Position numbers and translations under genes: made by a program. From Asanoa ishikariensis (GTDB taxonomy: Bacteria > Actinomycetota > Actinomycetes > Mycobacteriales > Micromonosporaceae), in the NCBI RefSeq assembly GCF_900107455.1, contig NZ_FNQB01000002.1:186001-250000 (forward strand): a DNA stretch of 64,000 nucleotides. Reading direction: 5' to 3'. The notes beneath the pieces are model-generated. The model saw only the letters and a list, made by a program, of their open reading frames with translations. It did not search any database and was not told the DNA's origin. The stretch's first letter is position 1. Every line of letters begins with the position of its first letter. Below, piece after piece: positions 24,065-35,397 of the stretch.

Positions 24065-25221
24065 CGCACGCGTTCCGCCCCGGCACCCGGGCGGGCGGCG
24101 AACCAGACCGGCTCGATGAAGCCCCGCCCGGCGTAGGCGGTGGCGACCGCGGCGGCCACCCGTTCGGTCTCGGTGGCGTCGACCAGCGCCAGCACGCAGC
24201 CGCCGAAGCCGCCGCCGGTCATCCGGGCGCCGTACGCACCCGCGGACAGGGCCGTCGACACCGCGAGGTCGACCTCCGGCACGGTGATCTCGAAGTCGTC
24301 GCGCATCGAGGCGTGTGAGGCGGTCAGCAGCGGGCCGATCTCGCGCACCCGGCCGCTGCGCAGCAGCGCGACCGTGTCCAGCACCCGCTGGTTCTCGGTC
24401 ACCACGTGCCGCACCCGGCGCCGCATCACGTCGTCGGACAGCGTCGCCAGCGCCTTGTCCAGGTCGTCCACGTCGCGCAGCGCCGGGACCCCGAGCAGCG
24501 CCGCCGCCTCCTCGCACGCGCGCCGCCGCGAGGCGTACTCGCCGCCGGCGTGCCGGTGCGGTGCGCGGGTGTCGACCACGAGCACGGCCAGCCCGGACGT
24601 GGCGACATCGAACGGGATCTGCTCGATGGCCAGCGTGCGGCAGTCGAGGAAGAGCGCGTGCCCGGCGACCGCGCGGATCGACGCGGACTGGTCCATGATC
24701 CCGCAGGGCATGCCGACGTAGTCGTTCTCCGCCCGCTGCGCGAGACCAGGGCGCTCGTCGACGGGCACCGACAGGTCGCCCAGGTCGGCGAGTGCGGTCA
24801 GCACGGCCGACTCCAGCGCCGCCGACGACGAGAGCCCGGCGCCCGCCGGCACGTCGGAGGCGACGGCCAGGTCCGCGCCCGGCACCTCGTACCCCTTGGA
24901 TCGCAGGGTCCACACCACGCCGGCGACGTAACCGGCCCAGCCCTCGACACGCCCGGGATCGTCGGCCTCCGCCGCACCGAACTCGACCGTCTCACCGGTC
25001 TGCTCCGACCACACCCGCCACCGCGTGTCTGGCCGGGCCGCCGCCGCGACCACCACGCGGTGCGGAAGTGCGAAGGGAAGCACAAAACCATCGTTGTAGT
25101 CGGTGTGCTCACCGATGAGGTTGACGCGTCCGGGCGCGGCCCACAGCCCGGCCGGTTGGGCGCCGAAAGCGGATGAGAAGCCCGCGGCGGCGCGGGAGGG
25201 GACGTCGGTCATGGGCTGCAT
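24061..25221 (-). CDS. galK: Galactokinase
   Basis: GHMP kinase forming galactose-1-phosphate, first step of the Leloir pathway. The 386-residue protein has the galactokinase signature PGRVNLIGEHTDYNDGFVLP (about 30-49), the ATP loop VPAGAGLSSSAALESA (about 124-139) and the C-terminal TGGGFGGCVLAL. The ATG at 25221 is used; ATG 25212 (MTDVPSRAA) is equally possible. galT and galE are not in the window. It is divergent from the CBS-domain gene and coupled to the rhomboid-like gene. Confidence 0.96.
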   Translation of the reverse strand: MQPMTDVPSRAAAGFSSAFGAQPAGLWAAPGRVNLIGEHTDYNDGFVLPFALPHRVVVAAAARPDTRWRVWSEQTGETVEFGAAEADDPGRVEGWAGYVAGVVWTLRSKGYEVPGADLAVASDVPAGAGLSSSAALESAVLTALADLGDLSVPVDERPGLAQRAENDYVGMPCGIMDQSASIRAVAGHALFLDCRTLAIEQIPFDVATSGLAVLVVDTRAPHRHAGGEYASRRRACEEAAALLGVPALRDVDDLDKALATLSDDVMRRRVRHVVTENQRVLDTVALLRSGRVREIGPLLTASHASMRDDFEITVPEVDLAVSTALSAGAYGARMTGGGFGGCVLALVDATETERVAAAVATAYAGRGFIEPVWFAARPGAGAERVR

Positions 25222-25271
25222 CCCATCACAAGGGTTCGGCGGTACGAGCAGGACGTGTCTACGATCGCTTC

Positions 25272-26290
25272 ATGCAGGACCAACCCGGCACAGCCGGGCC
25301 CCGTCGGCGCGTTCCGACGGGGCGTCCCCAACGTAATCCCGGTCCGGTCGCCCGGCGTCTGGCCCGCCTCGTCGTGCGGACAGCCGACGGGCTGACCGCG
25401 GCGCTCGGCGCCGATCCGTCGGCAGGGCGTGAGCAGATCAGCGAGGCCGACCTGCGGGACCTGGTCGCCGCCAACACGCGCCTGGACCCGGTCGAGCGCC
25501 GGATCATCGACGAGGTGCTGGTGGCCCGCGACACCATGGTCCGCGAGGTGATGCGGCCACGCACCGAGGTCACCTTCCTGTCCGCGCGGCAGACGCTGGC
25601 GGAGGTCGCCGAGCGGGTCCGGGTGGAGACACACACCCGCTATCCCGTGGTCGACGGCACGCAGGACGACGTGGTCGGCTTCGTGCACCTGCGCGACCTG
25701 CTGATCCGCCCGGACGGCGACGGCCGGCTGACCATCGGCGAGCTGACCCGCGAGGTGAAGCGGATACCGGCGAGCAAGCGGGTGCTGGTCGCACTGACGG
25801 AGATGCGGCGCGAGCGGCACCACCTGGCGGTGGTGATCGATGAGTACGGCGGCACCGCCGGCATCGTCACCCTCGAGGACCTCATCGAAGAGGTGGTCGG
25901 CGAGATCCACGACGAGTACGACGTCGAGCCGGATCCGATGCCGGGCCACGCGACCGACCTGGACGGCCGGCTCAACCTCGCCGACTTCGCCGAGCGCGCG
26001 GGCTTCGACCTGCCACCCGGCCCGTACGAGACGGTCGGCGGCTATGTGATGGCCAGTCTCGGCCGGGTGCCCCAGGTCGGCGACGAGGCCCGCGTCCCGG
26101 GCCGCGATCCCGACGAGGGCTGGGTGCTGCGCGTGCTGGAGCTGGACGGCCGCCGGGTCGCCCGGGTCGGCATCCGCGCGGCCGACCCACCGCCCCCGGT
26201 CGCCGAGCCGGCCCAGGTGATCGCGACGATCCCGATGCCGGTGCTGCCCGCCCGCCGCGAACCGGCGACCGAGCGGGCCACCGCCCGCGA

Positions 26291-26294
<4 letters not shown>
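25272..26294 (+). CDS. CBS-pair / CorC-HlyC domain protein (hemolysin-family, no membrane domain)
   Basis: A 340-residue soluble member of the UPF0053/CorC group. After a basic N-terminus (1-45) comes DLRDLVAANTRLDPVERRIIDEVL and the entry motif VREVMRPRTEVTFL (about 93-106). Two CBS motifs follow, including RYPVVDG...DDVVGFVHLRDLL and HLAVVIDEYGGTAGIVTLEDLIEEVVGEIHDEYD. A CorC_HlyC transporter-associated domain (about 220-300) and a proline-rich tail close the protein. The DUF21 membrane domain of CNNM-type transporters is absent, as in E. coli CorC. The role (magnesium/cobalt homeostasis by family) is not proven. Convergent with the BNR-like gene, overlapping by four bases. Confidence 0.87.
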
Positions 26295-29159
<2,865 letters not shown>

Positions 29160-29170
29160 CGCCCGCCACC

Positions 29171-29189
29171 GCGGATCGGCTAGATCCGC
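29171..29189 (+). promoter_or_regulatory. Small hairpin between trpS and the YihY gene
   Basis: GCGGATC-GGCTA-GATCCGC is a perfect seven-base-pair stem ending five bases before the ATG at 29194. It has no T run. It may dampen read-through or translation of the next gene. Confidence 0.35.
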
Positions 29190-29193
29190 AAGA

Positions 29194-30174
29194 ATGTCCC
29201 GTGTGAACGTCTTCGCGCGGCTCGAGGCCGGTATCAACCGTGGCCTCGACCGTGCGCGGGCCCGCTCGGGCGCGTTCGACCACTTCTACCGCACCGCCGA
29301 CCGGTTCGGTTACGTGCTGGGCGGCCGGCTGGCCGCGGCCATCGCGTACTACGGGTTCTTCGCGATCTTCGCCTTCGCCCTGGTCGGCTACGCGGTCTTC
29401 GGCTTCGTGCTCAACAACGGCCAGGTCAACGAGGCGGTCGTCAGCTTCCTCACCGACAACCTGCCGTTCCTCGACATCAAGAACGTCGAGGACGCGGTAT
29501 CCGGCGTGCAGACCACCGGGCGCCCGATCGGCATCGTCGGCCTGGTCGGCCTGGTCTTCACCGGCATCGGCTGGGTCGAGGCGATCCGCTCCTCGCAGCG
29601 GGCGGTGCACGGCTTCCAGCAGCAGCCCGGCAACCTGGTCATTCGCCGGATCATCGACGTCGGCGTGCTGATCGTGGTGCTGGTCATGCTGATCGTCTCG
29701 GTCGGCGCCGTCGACGGACTCAAGACCCTGCTCGTCTGGGCGATCGGGGACGGCGGCACCTGGTTGATGGCGCTCACCTACTTCCTGACCGTGCTGGTCA
29801 ACCTGGTGATCGCGTTCGCCCTGCTGTGCGCCATCCCGCGGATCCGGATGAGCCCGCGCCGCCTGTTGATCCCGCTGATCATGGTCGGTGGCGGCCTGAC
29901 CGTGCTCAACTCGGTCGGCCGGCTCTATGTGAACTGGGTGCGCGACAACGCGGCGTACGCCCTGATCGGCCCGGTCGGCTTGTTGATCTACCTGTACCTC
30001 TACAACCAGATCCTGATCTGGGCCGCCGCAGTGGCCGCCACCGACACCCACGGCACGGTGCAGGATCTGGGTGCCAACCCGCCCGAGCCACCACCGCCAC
30101 ACACGGTCTCGCCGGTCGACCATGACGAAGATGACCCGGAGAACGGGCACCCAGGGGCGGCCGGCAGCGCATGA
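29194..30174 (+). CDS. YihY/BrkB family inner-membrane protein
   Basis: A 326-residue protein with about six hydrophobic segments. It contains the family landmarks RLAAAIAYYGFFAIFAFALVGYAVFG, ERQ-like helical linker regions and the C-terminal WVRDNAAYALIGPVGLLIYLYLYNQILIWAAAVAA. An acidic, proline-rich cytoplasmic tail follows. The family was once called ribonuclease BN in error; its true role is unknown. It probably shares a transcript with trpS (34-base gap). ATG at 29194. Confidence 0.9.
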   Translation: MSRVNVFARLEAGINRGLDRARARSGAFDHFYRTADRFGYVLGGRLAAAIAYYGFFAIFAFALVGYAVFGFVLNNGQVNEAVVSFLTDNLPFLDIKNVEDAVSGVQTTGRPIGIVGLVGLVFTGIGWVEAIRSSQRAVHGFQQQPGNLVIRRIIDVGVLIVVLVMLIVSVGAVDGLKTLLVWAIGDGGTWLMALTYFLTVLVNLVIAFALLCAIPRIRMSPRRLLIPLIMVGGGLTVLNSVGRLYVNWVRDNAAYALIGPVGLLIYLYLYNQILIWAAAVAATDTHGTVQDLGANPPEPPPPHTVSPVDHDEDDPENGHPGAAGSA

Positions 30175-30181
30175 TGGTCGG

Positions 30182-30628
30182 ATGGGTGCACTGGTGACCT
30201 TGCGGCTGCCCGACGACTCGCCGCTACACGAGCTGCCATGGATCATCACGTTCGGCCCACTGGGTGACGACGAGGACTGGGAGCCGGTGGTGAGCGGGCC
30301 GTACGAGCGCCCGCACGCGCTCGCGCTCGCCCAATCGGTGGTCGCCGACGAGGAGCTGATGGCCGTCGTCGAGCCCTGCATGCCGCACATCTCGGCCGCC
30401 GAGATCCGCGGTGAGATCGAGGCGGCCCGGATCTCGGCCTTCCGCGACGACCGTCCGGCCGACGGCTCGCTGGACGACCTCGACCTGGAGGACGCCGACG
30501 ACGACGGCGAGACCTTCGGCGAGGACGCCGAGGGCTACGCGGCCGTGCCGCCCACCCCGGACCAGGTGATGGCCGGCTGGGGCCGGATCGCCGCCAAGCT
30601 CACCGCTCCCAGGGCCGACAACCCGTAG
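30182..30628 (+). CDS. Small acidic conserved protein of unknown function
   Basis: A 148-residue soluble protein. The first 90 residues look folded (TLRLPDDSPLHELPWIITFGPLGDDEDWEPVV, then SVVADEELMAVVEPCMPHISAAEIRGEIEAARI). A run of Asp/Glu (DDLDLEDADDDGETFGED) and a short C-terminus follow. I recognise no family. It starts eight bases after the YihY gene and ends before a strong hairpin, so it is the last gene of the trpS-side unit. ATG at 30182; the overlapping ATGATG at 30171 is in another frame. Confidence 0.78.
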   Translation: MGALVTLRLPDDSPLHELPWIITFGPLGDDEDWEPVVSGPYERPHALALAQSVVADEELMAVVEPCMPHISAAEIRGEIEAARISAFRDDRPADGSLDDLDLEDADDDGETFGEDAEGYAAVPPTPDQVMAGWGRIAAKLTAPRADNP

Positions 30629-30635
30629 AGACGGT

Positions 30636-30671
30636 GGTGCCCCGGCGGACCGAAGTCGACGCCGGGGCACC
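30636..30671 (+). terminator. Strong hairpin between convergent genes
   Basis: GGTGCCCCGGCG (30636-30647) and CGCCGGGGCACC (30660-30671) form a perfect 12-base-pair stem with a 12-base loop. No T run follows. It lies between the 148-residue protein gene and the alpha-glucosidase and can serve both. Confidence 0.7.
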
Positions 30672-30714
30672 GTACCCACCACACCCCCACCACAGGGGCC
30701 TCGTACGTCTTGGG

Positions 30715-32334
30715 TTACCCCAACGGCTCCTGTTTCAACCATGCCGCCGCGTCGACCGGCAGGAAATCTCCGTCGAGGGCGGCGCTGGCCACGATCGGGG
30801 TGCCGTAGCGGCGCACGTCGACCGGCTCCGTGCCCAGGTTGACCACGCAGGTCAGCTCGCCACGGCGGAACGCGAGCACGCCGGGCTCGGCCTCGGTCCA
30901 GGTCAGCTCGCCTCCGCGCAGTGCCGGCTCGGCGCGACGCAGTCGCAGGGCCGCCCGGTAGAGCTCCAGCGTCGAGCCGGACTCGCCTTCCTGAGCGGCA
31001 ACGGTGTGCGCGGTCCAGGTGGCGGGTGCCGGCAGCCAGGCACCGGCCGGGCCGAACCCGAACGGTGCCGTGTGGCCGGACCAGGGCAGCGGCACCCGGC
31101 AGCCGTCGCGGCTCTCGCCGGTGCGTCGGAACGCCGGGTCTTGGCGCAGCTCGTCGGGTAGGTCGAGGACCTCGTCCAGGCCGAGCTCCTCACCCTGGTA
31201 GAGGTAGGCGACACCGGGCAGGGCGAGCATCAGCAGCGCCGCGGCGCGGCCCCGGCGCAGGCCGAGCGCGCCGCCGCCGTACCGCGTGACGTGCCGTGGC
31301 TTGTCGTGGTTCGACAGCACCCAGGTGGTGGGCGCACCGACCAGCGTCGCCTCGGCCAGCGCGGTGTCGATCACCTTGCGGAACGAGTCGACGGACCAGG
31401 TGGCGTGCAGGAAGTCGAAGTTGAAGACCTGGTGCAGCTCGTCCGGGCCGACGTAGCGGGCCAGCCGCTCCGGGCTCGACGCCCAGGCCTCCGCGACCGC
31501 CATCCGTCCGCCGGGGTAGCTGTCCAGGATCTGCCGCCAGACGCGGTAGATCTCGTGCACGCCGTCCTGGTCGAAGTAGGGGAGCTTGGTGCCTTCGAGC
31601 AACCGGCTCTGGCGCTGGTTGCGGCCGGTCTTGCTGCTGTAGCCGACGTCGGGCAGGCCGGGCGCCTTGATGTTGCCGTGCGCCACGTCGACCCGGAAGC
31701 CGTCGACTCCCCGGTCGAGCCAGAACCGCAGGATCTCCTCGAACTCGGCCCGCACCTCGGGCAGCTCCCAGTTCAGGTCAGGCTGCTCGGGGTCGAAGAT
31801 GTGCAGGTACCACTGGCCGTCGGGGAGCCGGGTCCAGGCGTCGCCGCCGAAGATGGACTCCCAGTCGTTGGGCGGCTCGGCGCCGTCCGGGCCGCGGCCG
31901 GCGCGGAAGATGTAGCGCTCCCGCTCGGGCGAGCCGGGCGGTGCCGCGACGGCCGCCTGGAACCAGCGGTGCGCGCTCGACGTGTGGTTGGGCACCACAT
32001 CGATGATCACCCGCAAGCCGTACGCGTGCGCGTCGGCGAGCATCGCGTCGAAGTCGGCCAGGTCGCCGAACATCGGGTCGACCTGGCGGTAGTCGGTCAC
32101 GTCGTAGCCGCCGTCGACCATCGGCGACCGGTAGAACGGCGTCAGCCAGATGGCGTCGACCCCGAGATCGCGGAGGTAGGGCAGACGGTCACGAAGGCCG
32201 GCCAGGTCGCCGATGCCGTCGCCGTCCGAGTCGGCGAAGCTGCGCACGTAGACCTGGTAGACGACCGCGTCGCGCCACCAGCCTGCGCCTGCTTCATCCG
32301 CATTGATTGCGAATTGACCCCGTTCTTTTGGCAC
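30715..32334 (-). CDS. Alpha-glucosidase (glycoside hydrolase family 13)
   Basis: A 539-residue intracellular enzyme hydrolysing alpha-1,4/1,6-glucosides. It begins WWRDAVVYQVYVRSFADSDGDGIGDLAGL. GH13 motifs follow: DVVPNHTS, the nucleophile in DGFRVDVAHG, the acid/base glutamate in AVAEAWAS and the third acid in LSNHDKPR. No signal peptide. The GTG at 32334 is chosen because operator-like repeats lie just upstream; a TTG at 32370 would extend into them. It is preceded on the same strand by a LacI gene and is presumably its target. Confidence 0.92.
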   Translation of the reverse strand: MPKERGQFAINADEAGAGWWRDAVVYQVYVRSFADSDGDGIGDLAGLRDRLPYLRDLGVDAIWLTPFYRSPMVDGGYDVTDYRQVDPMFGDLADFDAMLADAHAYGLRVIIDVVPNHTSSAHRWFQAAVAAPPGSPERERYIFRAGRGPDGAEPPNDWESIFGGDAWTRLPDGQWYLHIFDPEQPDLNWELPEVRAEFEEILRFWLDRGVDGFRVDVAHGNIKAPGLPDVGYSSKTGRNQRQSRLLEGTKLPYFDQDGVHEIYRVWRQILDSYPGGRMAVAEAWASSPERLARYVGPDELHQVFNFDFLHATWSVDSFRKVIDTALAEATLVGAPTTWVLSNHDKPRHVTRYGGGALGLRRGRAAALLMLALPGVAYLYQGEELGLDEVLDLPDELRQDPAFRRTGESRDGCRVPLPWSGHTAPFGFGPAGAWLPAPATWTAHTVAAQEGESGSTLELYRAALRLRRAEPALRGGELTWTEAEPGVLAFRRGELTCVVNLGTEPVDVRRYGTPIVASAALDGDFLPVDAAAWLKQEPLG

Positions 32335-32362
32335 CGAAGAAGCATGCCGGATCAAAGGCTGA

Positions 32363-32402
32363 CTCTGCAAGGACCCGTCAAGGCTTGCGCAAGCTTCGCA
32401 AG
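32363..32402 (-). promoter_or_regulatory. Three CTTGC-type operator repeats upstream of the alpha-glucosidase
   Basis: On the minus strand the sequence reads CTTGCGAAG (32402-32394), CTTGCGCAAG (32393-32384, a perfect palindrome) and CTTGCAGAG (32371-32363). TTGACG between the second and third could be a -35. CTTGC repeats of this kind are bound by MalR-type LacI regulators in Streptomyces; the LacI gene lies directly upstream. Confidence 0.6.
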
Positions 32403-32411
32403 GAGGCCGGG

Positions 32412-33431
32412 TCAGTCCGTTCTGGCGATCGCGGTCGACGACCGGACGACCAGCTCAGGGCGGAACAGGTACTCCGAATGGGGTGCGGCGTGCCCTTCGA
32501 TCTCGTCGACCAGCGCTCGCACCGCTGCGACCGCCATCGCAGCGACCGGCTGGCGGACCGTCGTCAGCGGCGGGTCGGTGAACGCCATCAGGGGCGAGCC
32601 GTCGTAGCCGACCACGGATACGTCCTCCGGCACCCGCAGCCCGCGCCGGCGGGCACTGCGGATCGCGCCGAGCGCCATCATGTCGGAGCCGCAGACGATG
32701 CCGGTGACCCCGGCGTCGAGCAGCCGGTGGGTGGCCGCCTCGCCGCCTTCGACGCCGAACAGGGACAGCGAGATCAGCCCGTCCAGCTCCGCGTCGTCGG
32801 CACCCACCAGGGCGCGCATGGCCGCGCGATAGCCCGCGATCTTGCGGCGTACCGGCAGGAACCGGTCCGGCCCGCTGATCAGGCCGATCCGCCGGTGGCC
32901 GAGGCTGGTGAGATAGGACACCGCGAGCTCCGCGGCGGCCTGCTCGTCGGGTGAGACGAACGGGGCGGCGAGCCCGTCGACGAAGCCGTTGACCAGCACG
33001 ATGGGCAGCTCGCGGGCGACCAGGCGGCGGTAGCGCTCGGGGTCGCCGGTGGCGTCGGCGTGCAGGCCGGAGACGAAGACGATGCCGCTGACCTGGCGGT
33101 CGAGCAGGATCTCGACGTACTCGTCCTCGGTCGCCCCGCCCGGGGTCTGCGTGCAGAGCACCAACGTGTAGCCGCGCTGGGCCAGCGCCGACTCGATGGT
33201 CTGCGCGAACTCCGGGAAGATCGGGTTGTTCAGCTCGGGCACCACCAGGCCGACCAGGCCCGCGCTGCGTCTGCGCAGCCGGGCGGGGCGCTCGAGACCG
33301 AGCGCGTCGAGGGCCGCGAGGACGGACTCCCGGGTGTCCGGGGAGACGCCCGGCTTGTCGTTGAGCACCCGCGAGACGGTCGCCTCGCTGACCCGCGCGC
33401 GGAGCGCGATGTCGGACAGGCGGGCACGCAT
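32412..33431 (-). CDS. LacI-family regulator, probable controller of the alpha-glucosidase
   Basis: A 339-residue repressor. The N-terminal helix-turn-helix is RLSDIALRARVSEATVSRVLNDKPGVSPDTRESV (about 4-37), followed by the hinge helix. A periplasmic-binding-protein-like effector domain includes VGLVVPELNNPIFPEFAQ, GSDMMALGAIRSARRRGLRVPEDVSVVGYDG and PPLTTVRQP. ATG at 33431. It lies 77 bases upstream of the alpha-glucosidase on the same strand, with CTTGC repeats in the gap, so it probably represses that gene in the absence of a maltooligosaccharide-type inducer. Confidence 0.93.
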   Translation of the reverse strand: MRARLSDIALRARVSEATVSRVLNDKPGVSPDTRESVLAALDALGLERPARLRRRSAGLVGLVVPELNNPIFPEFAQTIESALAQRGYTLVLCTQTPGGATEDEYVEILLDRQVSGIVFVSGLHADATGDPERYRRLVARELPIVLVNGFVDGLAAPFVSPDEQAAAELAVSYLTSLGHRRIGLISGPDRFLPVRRKIAGYRAAMRALVGADDAELDGLISLSLFGVEGGEAATHRLLDAGVTGIVCGSDMMALGAIRSARRRGLRVPEDVSVVGYDGSPLMAFTDPPLTTVRQPVAAMAVAAVRALVDEIEGHAAPHSEYLFRPELVVRSSTAIARTD

Positions 33432-33506
33432 GGCTGCACGATATCCGCTGGTCTTTCGCGTCTTTCGGGCCCTTGCCGCCGGGCAATGAACTCGAAACAA
33501 ACTCGC

Positions 33507-34094
33507 CTACCGGATGAGGGCGCGTACGCCGTCCAGGTAGGCACCCCGGCCGGGGCCGCCGGCCAGAATGCGTTGCAGCGCGTAGCCCGGAACCATGCCG
33601 AACAGGACTGCGCCGACCGCCTCCACGTCGGTGTCGGGAGGCAGTTGGCCGGCGTCGCGGGCCCTGGTGGCCAGCAGCACGAAGTGGCCGCGCATCCGGC
33701 CGTAGGCGTTGGCGACGAACTCGGCCAGCGCCGGGTCATGCATCGCCTCGGCCCAGACCTGTAGGGCGATCCGCATCAGCCCGTCCGGGCCGGTCTGCCG
33801 GTCGACGAACAGGATCGCCCGGTCGACCGCTTCGGTGGGCGACAGCGGCGGCTCTTCCGTGGCGAGCTGCTCGAACATCGCGGACGCCTCGTTGATCACG
33901 GATTCGGCGATCGCGATGATCAGCTCGTTCTTGCTCTTGAAGTAGCGGTAGACCGCTCCGACCGACAGGCCGGCCTCGTCGATCACGTGCACCATCGTCG
34001 TGCCGTGGAAGCCCTGCTCGCTGAAGCAGCGCTGGGCGGCTTCGAGGATCTGCTGGCGCCGGGCGGCGAGGTGGGCTTCTGAGACGCGTGGCAT
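33507..34094 (-). CDS. TetR-family regulator of the divergent membrane protein
   Basis: A 195-residue repressor with helix-turn-helix GTTMVHVIDEAGLSVGAVYRYFKSKNELI (about 31-59) and a helical ligand domain. The ATG at 34094 has AGGAT at a usable distance; ATG 34103 would leave almost no spacing. Two AACGAACGTTCGTT-type palindromes fill the divergent promoter, so it most likely represses itself and the neighbouring membrane protein. The inducer is unknown. Confidence 0.92.
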   Translation of the reverse strand: MPRVSEAHLAARRQQILEAAQRCFSEQGFHGTTMVHVIDEAGLSVGAVYRYFKSKNELIIAIAESVINEASAMFEQLATEEPPLSPTEAVDRAILFVDRQTGPDGLMRIALQVWAEAMHDPALAEFVANAYGRMRGHFVLLATRARDAGQLPPDTDVEAVGAVLFGMVPGYALQRILAGGPGRGAYLDGVRALIR

Positions 34095-34108
34095 GGGCCA
34101 CATCCTAA

Positions 34109-34122
34109 AACGAACGTTCGTT
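34109..34122. promoter_or_regulatory. TetR operator 1 (perfect palindrome)
   Basis: AACGAACGTTCGTT is a perfect 14-base palindrome adjacent to the TetR start. Together with operator 2 it forms the ends of a larger perfect inverted repeat (CCTAAAACGAACG at 34104-34116 and CGTTCGTTTTAGG at 34173-34185). Confidence 0.75.
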
Positions 34123-34166
34123 CATTGACGACCTGACCCATCGATGGGATGCTCGATTCATAAAAG

Positions 34167-34180
34167 AACGAGCGTTCGTT
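34167..34180. promoter_or_regulatory. TetR operator 2
   Basis: AACGAGCGTTCGTT differs from operator 1 at one base and lies just upstream of the membrane-protein start. The paired sites suggest cooperative repression of both divergent promoters. Confidence 0.75.
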
Positions 34181-34199
34181 TTAGGACTAGGAGATGGTC

Positions 34200-35174
34200 A
34201 TGCCTCGCCAGGCTCGCCCGCCGCTGTTGATCGCCGTCCTGATCGGGGTCGGCATCGTGGTCGCGCAGGCTCTGCTCGTCCCGCTCTTCGCCGGACCCGC
34301 CGCCAACCTCGGCCCGCGGGACCTGCCCGTGGTGGTCGCCGGCCCGGCGCCCGCCGCAGACGCGCTCGCCGCCCACCTACCTCCGGGCGCGTTCGAGGTC
34401 ACCCGCGTGCCGGACGCGGCCGCCGCCGATGCGCTCCTGCGTGACAACCAGGCGTACGCGGCGTTCGTGCTGAGCCCGTCCGGGACGGCCGTGCACACCG
34501 CCAGTGGGGCCAGCCCGACCGTGGCCCAGCTCGTCGGCCAGGCCGCCGCCGGGATGAACGCCCAGGTCACCGACGTCGTGCCCGGCTCGCCGGACGATCC
34601 GCGCGGTGCCGGCTTCGCGTCCGGGTTCCTGCCGTTCGCGCTCACCGCACTGGCCGCCGGCGCGGCGCTCGCCCTGCTCGTCCGCGACCGTTGGGCCCGG
34701 TTCACCGGCGTGCTGGTGTTCGGTGTGCTCGCCGGGCTGGTCGGCCCGCTGGTCCTCCAGCAGTGGCTCGGCGTGCTGACCGGCGACTACCTGCTCAACG
34801 CCGCTGCCATCGGGCTGTTCGCGACCGCGGTCGCGGGCTTCGTGGCCGGGCTCGGTTCGCTGCTCGGCCGACCGGGCATCGCGCTCGGTGTGCTGACCGT
34901 GTTCCTCGTCGGCAACCCGCTCTCGGCGGTCAGCGCGGCGCCCGAGCTCCTGCCGCAGCCGTGGGGTGCGATCGGCCAGTACCTGCCGATCGGCGCCGGC
35001 GGCTCGCTGCTGCGGTCGACCGCGTTCTTCGACGGCGCGGGTGCGGCCGGGCCGGCCTGGGTGCTCGGCACGTACGCGGTAGTCGGCTTGCTGCTGGCGT
35101 TGGTCGGCGGCCTGCGCACCCGGCGGACCGCTCCCGTCACGGAGCCGGCCGACCGCGTGGCGGTCGCGGCCTGA
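34200..35174 (+). CDS. ABC-2-type membrane protein without an ATPase partner
   Basis: A 324-residue protein in the layout of ABC-2/YhgE-like permeases. One membrane segment lies at the N-terminus (LLIAVLIGVGIVVAQALLVPLF). An outer domain of about 110 residues follows (LPVVVAGPAPAADALAAHLPPGAF...), then five C-terminal membrane segments. No ATP-binding gene is adjacent. The ATG at 34200 fits the AGGAG ribosome binding site at the right distance; ATG 34194 is too close. Divergent TetR control suggests a drug or lipid stress response, by analogy only. Confidence 0.8.
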   Translation: MPRQARPPLLIAVLIGVGIVVAQALLVPLFAGPAANLGPRDLPVVVAGPAPAADALAAHLPPGAFEVTRVPDAAAADALLRDNQAYAAFVLSPSGTAVHTASGASPTVAQLVGQAAAGMNAQVTDVVPGSPDDPRGAGFASGFLPFALTALAAGAALALLVRDRWARFTGVLVFGVLAGLVGPLVLQQWLGVLTGDYLLNAAAIGLFATAVAGFVAGLGSLLGRPGIALGVLTVFLVGNPLSAVSAAPELLPQPWGAIGQYLPIGAGGSLLRSTAFFDGAGAAGPAWVLGTYAVVGLLLALVGGLRTRRTAPVTEPADRVAVAA

Positions 35175-35189
35175 GCGACATCCGTTAAC

Positions 35190-35231
35190 AAGGGTCCCTT
35201 CCTATGCGGAAAGCGTTAGGAAGGGGCCCTT
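35190..35231 (+). terminator. Terminator with AAGGGTCCCTTCCTA arms
   Basis: AAGGGTCCCTTCCTA (35190-35204) pairs with TAGGAAGGGGCCCTT (35217-35231) over 15 positions with one mismatch, around a 12-base loop, followed by CCTTACT. From memory, near-identical AAGGGGCCCTTCCT palindromes recur between genes in Micromonosporaceae genomes, which fits the host assignment. Confidence 0.8.
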
Positions 35232-35397
35232 CCTTACTGCGCGGGCGATTTCGTTCACTCGGAAGTCACGCCTGCGTAACGGCCATCCAACAGTTGATTC
35301 CGGGTTTTCGTTCCACGCGGTAGCTCGGCGTACGCTCCCGAGCAAAACGTGAACTCACCGCGTACCCCTTGCGGTGTGTAATGGGAGGGAGACCGTC

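Noticed and set aside
34200-35174. Complete ABC exporter
   Set aside because: Only a membrane subunit is present; no ATP-binding gene lies on either side.
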